DNA of 64,000 nt from Astrothelium macrocarpum (Eukaryota > Ascomycota > Dothideomycetes > Trypetheliales > Trypetheliaceae), in the NCBI GenBank assembly GCA_021030915.1, contig JAGEMR010000038.1, forward strand, positions 124,001 through 188,000, written 5' to 3'. The notes under the pieces were generated by a model, which did not search any database, was not told the DNA's origin, and saw only the letters and a list, made by a program, of their open reading frames with translations. The first letter of the stretch is position 1. Every line of letters begins with the position of its first letter. Shown piece by piece: positions 20,478-31,842 of the stretch. A program made the translations under genes and the position numbers.

Positions 20478-23213
20478 ATGGACAACATCCATGCTTCTGA
20501 GAACTATGGCGATCTCACGGGTGCTACAAGTGAGAAGGATACGGTAGTTCAGATTATTCTATCGATTGTCATCGGCTTAGGGGCGTTTTTGGCATTTTGT
20601 GTATGTCATAGCACCTCAAAACCGAGAATGAAGACTAACATTTGTGGGAAGCTCCTCAGAACGCGATGGCCAGGCCTGTACGCGGCGCGCAAAAAACATA
20701 AACATGAGGCTTCACCTTTACCCGAGCTACCTGGTTCTTTCTTCGGTTGGATACCAGTATTATGGCGCATCACCGAACAACAAGTTCTCGCCTCCGCAGG
20801 CTTAGATGCCTTCGTAGTAAGTGATTTCGCCAGAATTGTGGTATTACGTGCGCTGATGTGTTTGCGTAAAGTTCCTTCGGACATTCAAGCTGGCGATCAA
20901 GTTTCTGACCATTACTACTTTCTTTGCCCTAGTCGTAATCAAGCCAGTCCATGACCAGTTCCTAAAACCCAGGGATGAGAAAGATAAGAAAGCCTTTGAA
21001 TTGTGGGAGCTTAATTCCGAATTGGTCGAAACATATAGAAACGGCACGCTTGTAGAAGCGTTGAGGAAGGACATTCAGAGCAACTATCTGTGGATGTACA
21101 TCGTTTTCGCGTATCTTTTTACCGGAATCGCTCTTTACTTGATTGTATCAGAGACCAAACGGATAATAGAAATACGTCAAGAATACCTAGGAAGCCAATC
21201 AACTATAACTGACAGAACGATTCGATTATCGGGAATTCCCAAAGAGTTCAGGTCAGAAGAAAGAATAAAGGAATTCGTTGAAGACTTGGAGATTGGCAAG
21301 GTTGAAAGTGTGACCCTCTGTAGGAACTGGAAAGATCTTGATGATGCTATGATTGAGCGCACGACCGTTTTGCGAAGGTTGGAAGAGGCTTGGACTGTTC
21401 ATCTTGGTTATCGTCAGGTTGAAAGGAGTCTGGAATCTCTTCCTGTCTCACAGCCATCTCCTCCTGGACCCATCATTGACGAGGACACACGTGACCATAA
21501 CGAAAGTAGCAGATTGATTGCAAGCAACGGCACTTCATCCCACATCCAGCCCTATGCTCGAGCCCGACCAAAGACAAAAATTCGTTATGGTCGTTTTAAG
21601 CTTCGGAGCATGTTGGTCGATGCTATCGATTACTATGAGGAGAAGCTACACGAAATAGACACACGAGTTAAGGATTTGCGCCGAAAGGAATTCGAGCCAA
21701 CTCCGCTTGCGTTTGTTACCATGGACAGTGTAGCCGCTTGCCAAATGGCCGTTCAAGCTTTACTAGATCCTTCCCCCATGGAATTTCTTGCGAAACCCAG
21801 TCCACCTCCAGCAGATGTTATTTGGCCAAATACGTACCTACCAAGGACAAGTCGAGTCACTCGCGCATGGATCATCACGATTATCGTTGGCCTTTTGACA
21901 GTATTCTGGTCAGCTATCCTCGTTCCGATCGCTACTGCTTTGAACCTCGACAATATCGAGGAGGTCTGGCACCAACTGGGTCATGCTCTGAAATCCAATA
22001 CCATCGCGCGCTCTTTTATTCAAACGCAGCTCCCAACGCTTTTCATCTCCCTTTTGGTGGTCATCGTACCTTACCTTTATGACTGTAGGGCTCGTGTACT
22101 ATGATTGTGAGGCTTGTGCTGATTTAATTAGGGTTGGCCAATCTGCAAGGCATGACCTCTCAAGGAGATGTTGAGCTGTCGGTAATCTCGAAGAACTTTT
22201 TCTTTACCTTCTTCAATTTTTTCATCGTTTTTACAATATTAGGTACTCTCTCTAATTCCTTGAGGAACGGGAACTTCGACGAGCCTCTCAAGGATGTGAA
22301 CAACATTGCTGAGAAGCTGGCTACATCTCTCGCCAAATTACTTAACTTCTATCTAAACTACATTATCTTACAAGGTCTCGGCATCTTTCCGTTGCGCCTG
22401 CTCGAATTCGGCAGTGTAGCTTTGTATCCTATCAGCCTTATTGGGGCAAAGACACCTCGAGGTACAACTGAAATATCCGAAAAGGCAAATTTCGCTGACA
22501 TTCCACACAGACTATGCCGAGCTCGTTCAACCACCAATCTTTAGTTATGGATTCTATCTACCGCAGACTCTCCTCATCTTCTTGATTTGTATAGTTTACA
22601 GCGTGTTGCCTGGTTCGTGGCAAATTTTGCTTGCGGGTCTGGCCTACTTTGCAATTGGATATCTGGTTTATAAATACCAGTTGCTCTATGCCATGGATCA
22701 TCGCCAACACTCATCTGGTAAGAGCTGGACAATGATTTGTGACCGGGTCATTCTTGGTGTGATACTCTTCCAACTCACAACCACGGGGGAAATCGCCCCC
22801 AAAGCGCCAAAGCTTTCGCCTCTCATCCTTCCGCTTTTGGCAGGTACTCTGTACTTTAGTTATGTATACGGGAAAACTTATAAGCCACTCATGAGCTTCA
22901 TTGCCTTACGAAGCATCAGGCGAGCTGAGCATTCCGATCTCGCTACAGGCATTCGTGAGCATGCTGGGATTGATGGAAGGGCCGTTGGTCACGTTGCAGC
23001 AGGCTCGGATGGCCGTGATGTTGACGAAAACCGCGACCCCGAGCAACGATTTGTCAACCCCAGTTTAGTAGCTCCGTGAGTTGCATTCTCCAAAGTGAAT
23101 AATTCGTGCTAACGTTGAGAAGGTTAGAAGATGTTTGGATTACAAACAAGGGCGCAAGAGAAGAAGACGGGCGTGGATTGTATGAGGATCGTAGTGCCAA
23201 TACATCAGTATAA
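20478..23213 (+). CDS. CSC1/PHM7-type (OSCA/TMEM63, DUF221) calcium-permeable channel
   Basis: Multi-pass membrane protein of the CSC1/OSCA family of osmotically or mechanically gated cation channels. Six exons: 20478-20600, 20652-20816, 20872-22084, 22132-22461, 22511-23075 and 23123-23213, giving 828 residues. In order: a first membrane helix (IILSIVIGLGAFLAF), the conserved TRWPGLYAARKK and LPGSFFGWIPVLWRITEQQV blocks, the cytosolic PHM7 domain with TIRLSGIPKE, then a 7-TM region including NTIARSFIQTQLPTLFISLL and YAELVQPPIFSYGFYLPQTL. The C-terminal tail (NPSLVAPLEDVWI) is typical of fungal members. All splice phases check. Whether it sits in the plasma membrane or an internal membrane cannot be told. 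Confidence 0.93.
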
Positions 23214-23994
23214 TTTTTTGAGCGATGCTGGATACCCATTATGCTGACCACCTTGTAATCTATTTATTTAGGCTAATTTATGCTATCAGTATATTATATG
23301 CGCAGCTTCGGCTCGAAGACGTACAATTACTGAGTGATAGTCACAAAGTGAAGGAGCGGTTAAATTGTTCACTCGTCTATCTTCAGTTGGGGGTAGGGGA
23401 AAGTACGATGAGAGCAGCGCTTTAAAAGCAACACAGGTTCTGGATCAGCACTCGCTCTTTCTCCATCATGAGGCGCAGCGTGATTCATGAGTCCAATGGC
23501 GCCCTATCGTCTATCGCCTTCCTGGTACTTTACCTCTTGCGTTCCCTCTTCAATTTCTATATCTTTTTAATCCTGATCATACTGGTCTAAGCAGCCAGTC
23601 CACTCTTCTGCATCATTCAATTGCAACCCTATTCTATTACCTAACACTATTACCTACGACACGCACCACATTACGATAACCTCAAAAAGCGTCTGACTCT
23701 TGCTGTCCGGAACTACGAGGTCGGAAGGAGTGGATTCTGCTGGCCATCACGAGCTTTGAAATTTTCCTCTATCCTGGGGCCGCCGATTTCCATAAGCAAT
23801 CCCAAAGCTTTCTCCCGGCGGCCCTAGGGACTGCTGTAAACACTGATTCATCACATTCTTTCTGCCAAGCAGTTAATTGTGAAGTAATTCAGAAGAATCG
23901 GGAGCCGTGTCTGGGCAAGTCAGTGATTGCATCCAGAGGTACGTCAAACCAGTCTTGTTTTGACATTGTTAGCTCTCAATAATCTGATTGGAAT
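23214..23994. other. Intergenic / upstream region of F-box gene
   Basis: About 780 bp containing presumed 3' UTR of the channel gene and promoter of the F-box gene. No gene recognised. Confidence 0.5.
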
Positions 23995-26900
23995 ATGGAG
24001 CTCTCAGACGTACCAATTCTGGATCATCCCACTTCCAATCGTACGCAAACGGTAGATGACAGAAGACTCAAGCCGGGTATGACGACATCCCAGATAGCGG
24101 TAATGAAGGGACAGAAGATGGCTACACGTAGAGATGCAGCACAAGGAGAAGCAGATCGTCCTTGCGCAGAGTATGGTGGCAGATCTTTGTGCTTGGCCCG
24201 CTCTAGAATTCGCTCTATGCTCCGAGGTTCGAGTGCGAAGAGTCGCCGATTATCCTTTCAGCGCGCGCTGAGCTCATTATTCCGCTCATCCGATAGTAGA
24301 GCATCTAAAGAAGGGTCGCCGACGATTATAGAAACTCGAATGAATCCTGAGACGTCAGCTCCCTTTGCGCATACAAATACTGCAGTAAGCGTTGACGTGG
24401 TCTCTCCGCCGGCCTTCACGTTCAGTAGTCCTGGGCTCTGGTCTTTGAGTGCCGGTCAATCAGCTCCTTCGAAAAGCAGGGCTAGTACAAGCCATCAATC
24501 CAAATCGAAAACAAACTGCACGCGATGGAGCCTTATAACTGGAGGCACCTCTTTCATTGCCAGTCCAGATGGTTCTAACGATGAGGATCCTTCAAAGGAT
24601 AATTACACCAGTGTCATGACCGAACTCACTCATAGTCCTCTATCGAATGATGTGCGAAGAGCATTTTCGTCTTCGGACAGGCTTGTTGATAATAAAGGTG
24701 AGTTACGAATAATTGCTGGAGTCGCCTCCGCATCCTTAATAGCCATTAAATTGTGTAGCTGCCTGAACTTTATTCTGACTTGAGATCAGATCTCCAAGGC
24801 TTTTTCACGCAGCGACATCTTGATCATGGACTGTTGAACGACAATGCCCTCTCATCTGATTTGGCTTTCCACTCGACTGAGATGCCTTATCTCTATGAGG
24901 GTGCCATGTGTGAACCCAAATCTGCTCTTGAGCATGACATTCCCCATGTTACGAAAGCATCATGGCTTCCGTTTGAGCTTATCCACCACATTCTGGAGTA
25001 TCTCAATCCTACGGATTTCAATGCTGCGCGGCACATCTGTCGCCGATGGTTGCTTACGAGCTTGGATGCTCGACTTCTTTGCAAAATGCTTCGAAAAGCT
25101 GGGTGGTCCTCTTTACTCAATCTTATATTCCGGGACGATGGCGGTTCTCCTAATGACATCAACCTTGAGCTGAAGCTTAGCTGTGCACTTGCCAGAGTGT
25201 GTGGCTTGGGCCCAGACTGGACTGGTTCCGGTATCCACTTTGCTTTCGAAGGTGGACTGCAGCCGACTCAACCTACTTTGCGGAAATGTGCACTCGTAGA
25301 GACCTCTGAAATCGATTTTACCGGACTCTCGCCCGGTTCCCAGGAAAGCATGCCCAGTCGAGTCAGTGGTCTTCTATTCACCGTCAGCGCCTGTGGTCGT
25401 TTTCTTACGGTAGCAGATGGCGATATGATCCATTTCTACCGGCTTAGTCCTGGCAGTGACCTGGAACTTGCGGTGCGCGTTGCCTGTCCACGACGAGTGC
25501 TTGGAGTGAGCATGGACACAACGTGTGGTCGATACGCGGTTGCAGCCATCCTTGACTGTAGAGTTGGTATGGTCTGCGATCTAGATTTGAGTGATTCCGT
25601 TACATGTGGCCGCCCAGGACAAGCACACGATAGTTTCTCTAGGCACAGCACCCACTGTCCAATCCTACACGACGGGGACAGCAGTGATGAGAGCGTTCAT
25701 AGCAGCGCTAGTCGGAGCAGTTCTCCATTGGCTCTGATCAGCGCAGAAGACTCTTCGCCTCGGAAACGGACCATCAATGTCGCAGCAAACGAGATACCAG
25801 ATATTGAAACCCAAGCGGTACGTCAAGATAGAAGCATCCGTAGTGGTACTGCAAAATGCTGCCCAGGATACGCCACAGGATGTCCAACTCTGATGCCGAA
25901 TGAACAGACTGTCTACTACGATCTCTGCTATCCAGATGATCCTCCACGGACGGTTGCAATCTGTCCGTCCCGTAGCTGTGTTGCTTTTGGATGCAAGGCC
26001 GGGATTGAACTTCAGTGGATTGACATTGTCACGAAAAGACAGGAAGGTCGATTTTTCCCTCTATCAGCAACTACTGATCTTTTATACTTCCTTCCGCCAA
26101 GGTTCGGCGTCGATGTTTCTCCAACGAGCACGTCTCATATCACCGATATTGAGGTCGGGCCTGAAGCTCGCAGACTGCGTCTTATTGGCAGTGCTGTCGC
26201 TCCACGACCAGGCGACATTTTGGCAGGGACAGAGTTTAGTAGGCGTATGTTGGGTGCGAGAGACACAAGTCTGGAAGACCAGCCGAGACATCGGATGTAT
26301 GGGTCGCCTCCTATGTGCGAGGAAGTGGCTACCATCGAGAGTGCGATAAACGACAAAAAGAAATCAGCGCATGAGGGACTGCAGGGGGATTGGTCATGGG
26401 CCGAGCTTGAGGGATCTATCAAACAAAAAGTCCGAGGGAGAACATTTCCTTTCGGACAGCATCAGCGTGTTGGCAAAGACGTCTCATTGGCAAATATGTT
26501 CCTTAGACGGCTTCCACGGAAACCGCGCAAGCCCAACTTTGATCATTATCGTGCTGTGCCGCTCAGCGATGGGCATCATATACTGTTCACAGATCCGCCA
26601 ACCGGTTTACTATGCTTGGGCTGCGATGCGCCATTTAAGAGATTGGTGAAGTTGACAAGGAAGATGGTTCTGGAGCCACCGTTTTGGCAAGGACGACCTG
26701 CAAGTATGGAACGGCTTTGGCCCCATAGTCTGGAAACCAAAATACGCAGAGGCAAAGCTAGGGAGAAACGAAATTCGTCCTCAGACGCTCTTACGCAATC
26801 TGAAGACGAAGGGACGTCTCGGCAACATACTCATGATAGCGATAACCTAATGCTATTTCCAACCGTGTACGCCGCGGGCACCAATCTTGAGAACGGAGTG

Positions 26901-27995
26901 TTTGTGGTGGCTGGATACGAGGAGGTCCTTGTGCTCTTCACCGTCCCTCCAGATATATTTGCCGTCAGCCAAAGAGAATTGCAGCCTACAGAAGAGAAAC
27001 ACGAAGCAGGAAATGATTGGTTGCGCGAATCTATTGGCGCTCCGTCTTCTTCCTCCGGACCGTCCCAAGCCAAAGCTCGTCGTCAGCCTGCAACGACTGT
27101 GAGATTTGATAACGAGAATGTTATGGATTGGCTAGAAAGCTGGCCCGATACAGTGTCTTGGTCTATGGCTGCATCATTAGCGGGTGCAGACAGAAACGAT
27201 CCTGGTAGTGCGCCTGATGGACCTGGTTTTTTCAATAGTCCACCACTGACGGGCCATGCCAAGCCCGGAATCTGGCCACTGAAGATACGTGGAGCGTGGT
27301 TGGCTAGAGTACCCACGCTTGTGGATGTCGCTGTGCGGAATGAGAATAATGAACTGATCGTCTGGGCATTTGGTGCTGATGGTCATGCTCACGTCTTCGA
27401 AATCGATAGCGTGAAGGTTGAGCCAGGTGGACATATTCCTTTGAGGAGGAGGTTTGTTACACGAAATGGAGACGTTGGAGAAGAGGCCGGGGAAAATTTC
27501 TCGTGGCAGGTCGAGTCAGATAATCTGAACGATCAGGCCGAGGAGACTCTCAACTCAACCACTGCAGCTATCCCAACGCCCTCTATGTTCCATGCTGGAT
27601 CGGATGCTTCGGTTCCACGCTCATACGAATCTGATGAGTATCTTCAATCTTGGGACCTCAATCCTATCAGCCGTTCCCCTACCTGCCTTCGGGAAACAGC
27701 ATGTTGCGACACTTCCTTCCTTCCACCGCGGTCCTCATCGCATTCAATATCTTCACAACCCAGTTGTGTCTCCTCTAGCCCAGACAGAGATAGCAACGTT
27801 GCACAAAGTAGCATTCGTATCTCTCCTTCAGCTCAAAACGGTACGGACGAATTTCATCGTGCACACCCTCAGGCTTGGCAGACCGACCTGGACGAGGTCC
27901 CTTACGAACTTCTTGTGGGCGATGGCTATGCTAGTGACATCTATTGTGACGGCTATTATAGCGGGCGATTATTGTTGGGTTGTCGTCCGTCCTGA
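23995..27995 (+). CDS. Large F-box protein with long C-terminal region
   Basis: Probable SCF ubiquitin-ligase adaptor: an F-box near residues 292-340 (WLPFELIHHILEYLNPTDFN, then AARHICRRWL and a conserved trailing ARLLCKMLRKAGW) would bind Skp1. Exons 23995-24697 and 24790-27995 are joined by a 92-nt intron, giving 1302 residues. The first about 290 residues are Ser/Arg-rich and look disordered. After the F-box come stretches with beta-propeller-like strands (GLLFTVSACGRFLTVADGDM, RYAVAAILD, VAFGCKAGIELQWIDI, HHILFTDPPTGLLCLG) broken by Ser-rich loops. Similar long F-box proteins occur across Pezizomycotina; the substrate is unknown. Further 5' non-coding exons cannot be excluded. Confidence 0.82.
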
Positions 27996-29409
27996 TTCTT
28001 CGATAGATTCTTCAGGGATGGCGATATTGGACTTCATGGTAGTGAAAACGCACAATGGTATGCCACGTGGTTCACACGTTTATGGCATTGAACAGAGTAT
28101 TGAGTATCGGATGGAAGTAGATGAGACACTGATCCGTAAGTAGAGACGGGGTTTCCCAGGTGGCAGAGCCGGACGATAGCATAAACCATATCTATGAGCC
28201 TCAATGCGTACAGGATGAACAGGTTTGAGGACAACATTAAGATTAAGGAAAAGAATCAGGGCGTCGTGGAAGAAAATACTCTGGGGACTCAAGACCCGAG
28301 CGCTGTCACTGGTACAACGTCATTGTGGAAGAGATTGGCGAATTCCGGGGAGTGAATGCTTCAAACACGTTTGATACGACGCAAGGGAACGGATTGGTTG
28401 ATAGGTAAGCGAGGGAACGAGTGTTTGGAAGAAGGATCCTTTATTTGTCATGAATCCCAGACGGCACAGCAAGCACCAGTGAGACAAACATAGTGAGCAC
28501 CTATTGAGACCTGTAAAATGTGTTACGTACCAAACATGAGATGACCAAAGAGCGGGGGTATACAAATCTCTTCAGTCCCAGATTGCATCCTATATCAGCT
28601 AGCGGTACTCATTTTGCGGCTGGAAGTTTCTTTATCAATATTCATCCATCTCCCGTCGACTTTTGAATGCCTAACTAGTCACGATCCCTCCCACAGCAAT
28701 CCGCCCACCAAAGATGAAACGCGGCACAGATTTCACAAAGGAAATTACTAGTGCCGAGGGGGAATATGTGCCAAAAGCAAAAACCAGATAAAACCAAACG
28801 ATAAGCAAATCTACGCTCCACAGCATCTCCTTGTGGGAAGGAAATGCCATCCTCAACCTGCGCCGAACGTGCATCCACCCATCCATCCAGTCATTCGTCA
28901 AGAGAAGAGATTCGGGAAGGAAAGGAAAAGCAGTGATGACGTAGAGAGGAGATGAGCTGCTGTGTGCTTGAACGTAAGATGCTTTGAAATCTTGAAGTTT
29001 TAGATGCATCAACTCGAGGCAAATCAACGCAGAATGAAAACAGGAAAGCAGTGCTCGTCAAAGTATGTAAAAAGAGAAGACATTAAAATTTCGTGGTCCT
29101 TGTGGAGTTGTCTTTTTCAAACATAATTTCGTAAAATCGTGGGATGTGCTTGCTTCCTTCTTATTGGGCTAGTAAGGAGCGGCCGAGCTTTGAAACGCTC
29201 AAAGGATTTGAGATATGTAAGACCGAATCATCTGACTCGGAAAGAATGCATACCTCATTGAAGTGCTGTCGACAAACTTGTGAAACTCACACGGTATTAG
29301 GAATCCAAAGAAAAACACGAAAAAATCGGCGAATAGGATACGATGGCGAAGAGCTTGGGCAAATCGTTTGCAGTCGTCGGATTCAAAGCCTTAGGTAGGG
29401 CCCTAAATC
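27996..29409. other. Convergent intergenic region, 1.4 kb
   Basis: Lies between the stop of the F-box gene and the stop of the ubiquitin-like-domain gene. Open frames here have no recognisable protein features. I see no RNA gene or repeat. Confidence 0.5.
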
Positions 29410-31607
29410 TCACATGACTACACACGATGTGCTATCGCTCGTTGCAACCGCAACCTTCTTCCCCGGCTCTCGCAGTCTCTGGACTCCAGTACCGTGCAAA
29501 ACTCCAGCTGCCGTTGGTATCAGCACGTCAATTTCTTTTGCCCCTTTTCCCGACCCGGGTTTGCGTGCGCCGCCCAGCATCCACGACGTTAGGGGGGAGA
29601 CATTCTTCTTTTTACCACCCCCGCCGCCTGGCATCGGTCCCATTGCAACGCCCGGTCCAGCCCCGTGCATTGGCGGCCCGGGAGCTTGAGCGAGCATGGC
29701 GTCAAGACCCGCGCCGGCAGGACCTGCAGGGCCCGGCGGGAGAACCATGGGCATTGGAGGCGGTGGTGGAGGTCCGCCCATCATGCGGTCTTTGCGACCT
29801 TTCCTCCCGGGTTTCTTCGCGGGTATGGGCGCGGGACCGACGTTAAGGACGTCGATAGGGGCTTGCATCATTGGATCCGGAGGCTTGGGCTTTTCGGGCT
29901 CTTCCATTGGCCACATGTGCATAGTGATGTTCCAATCTGGCTCAACAACCGTTTCCCATACCTGAGGGAGAATGATCTCGCCGTTGGGACCCATGAGGTC
30001 GTAGTGTCCGTCCTGCACGTGCTGGCCGATAACGTCGACATGCTGGAAGGCTTGGCAGATGAGATCTTCCATACCCTATTGCCCCAAATTCTGCGGTAAG
30101 TGACTGGTTTATGCGAGAGATTGCTTGACATAGACAGGGTTACAACCTACCTTCCAAGTTTTACAAAGATGAAATGGAAAAGAAAACTTTCTCCCAACGG
30201 CATCCTTGAATTTGATGGGTGCTTGCTTGGGCGCCTCTTTTGGCTTTTTGGCTGCTTCTAAATCCGCCTTCGTTTTCTCCGCTTCTTTCTTGGCATCCTC
30301 CGTTGCCTTGTTGGCATCGTCGGCAGCTTTCTTGGCCTCGTCCAAGGCTTTGTCTGCTTCCTCTTTGACCTTCTTGGCCTCATCTGCTGCCTTCGTTTCA
30401 GCTTCCTTTCTTGCATTTGATGCGGCTGCCTCCAACGCGGCTGCCGCTTCTTCCGCTTTTCTTTTTGCTTCGGCTTGTGCTAGTTCCCTGGCTTTTAATT
30501 CCTCTTCTCGTTTGATACGATTATCTTCTTGTTCTTTGATGATTTGGATTAATTTCAAGTAATACTCAGGGTCCTCCTTTTTTTCGGGAGGGGCTGGCAC
30601 GACGGCGACGGGGGGAGCAGGGGGAGCAGCAGCTGGAGCAGGGGCGGGAGTAGGTACGCGAGGAGGGGCCGGAGTAGGCGGCGCTTTAGGAGGAGAAGGC
30701 GTATGGTGAGGAGGAGGATACGGCGGCCAAGGGGCCTGCATGTGGGGCATATACGGGGGCATGGGCGTATAGCGCATCATATCCATTTCTTGAGGATACA
30801 CGTTATGCATGGAATGACGATGCGTGGGTGGCGGACGACTGTAGCCGCGTTCGTGCGCGGGTGGGTAGGGAGGTTCGAAATAACCTGCTGGACCTGCGGA
30901 AGGGGATGAGGCTGTGGCAGAGAGGGCATGCTGACTTGGCGCAAAGGGATTACCTGCATAGCCGTAAGGATCTTGATGCGGGGCAGAAGTCAGAAGGCGA
31001 GGCTCAGGCGGGCCCACAAACGGGTTGCCATGGGGTGGCGGATAGCCGAAAGACATGGTAGACGGAGCAACAGATGGATAATGCGGAATGCCTTGCCACT
31101 CTGCTGCTGGGTGATGGGATGGATAAGGAGCACGCGGGAGAGGCCCATGTGGATACTCGTTTGAGTAAACCACGCTCTCTGGATCGGGCTCTGGATCTGA
31201 CGGCGGATGATGCGCACGTGGTGGAGCTCGGGCGGCTGGACGATGGGGGATTGATGTGGGGTGACGACGGCCTGCGGATTGTGAATGGCGCCGTCTTGGA
31301 GGCGGATTGGCTACAGGCGGTAAGTCTTGACGTGAATTTCTTCGCGAAGTGCGCGGGCGGGAGGCAGAGTCTTCCGGTTCAATGTCGTCCTCACCAATTA
31401 GGTCGTACTCGTCCTCCGCCGAATCCGAGAGACCACGGCTGCCCGATGAGAGATGAACGCCTGTATCCTCTGACTCTTCTTCTGAGATGGAATGGCCGCG
31501 CTCCGATCCAGTCGAGTTGCTGACGGTAATCCGCGTCCTTCTGAACTGCGCTTTAGCAGGGCGGACGTGGTGGTGACGGGTGGGATGGATCAAAGTACTC
31601 ACGACAT
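29410..31607 (-). CDS. Ubiquitin-like (ULD-type) domain protein with C-terminal CaaX box
   Basis: Function unknown. The likely structure is exon 1 31607-31603 (ATGTC), exon 2 31540-30151 and exon 3 30075-29410, giving 686 residues. The start is inferred: the long frame itself opens at a GTG that is also the GTGAGT donor. In order: an acidic Ser-rich N-terminus; a Pro/Tyr/His-rich disordered region; a Lys/Ala/Glu-rich helical segment of about 110 residues; a ubiquitin-like domain spanning the exon 2/3 junction (KFKDAVGRKFSFPFHLCKTW, then GMEDLICQAFQHVDVIGQHV and GEIILPQVWE); another Pro/Gly-rich stretch; and a terminal Cys-Val-Val-Met. That last motif is a good farnesylation signal, so the protein may attach to membranes. 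Confidence 0.8.
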
Positions 31608-31782
31608 TCAGTCGAAGTAAGCCAAGGAATTATCCCCCTGTGGCCCGTTCTGCTCAGAAGCAGGCCCAGTAGAGATAACCTTGCGACAGTCCGAGTTGAG
31701 AGACGATTGTCTCGTGGTGCAGACTAGATCGCCGAGTGTTTTGAGTGTGCGAGAGCGTGTGTACGTGTACGTGTACGTGTAC

Positions 31783-31842
<60 letters not shown>

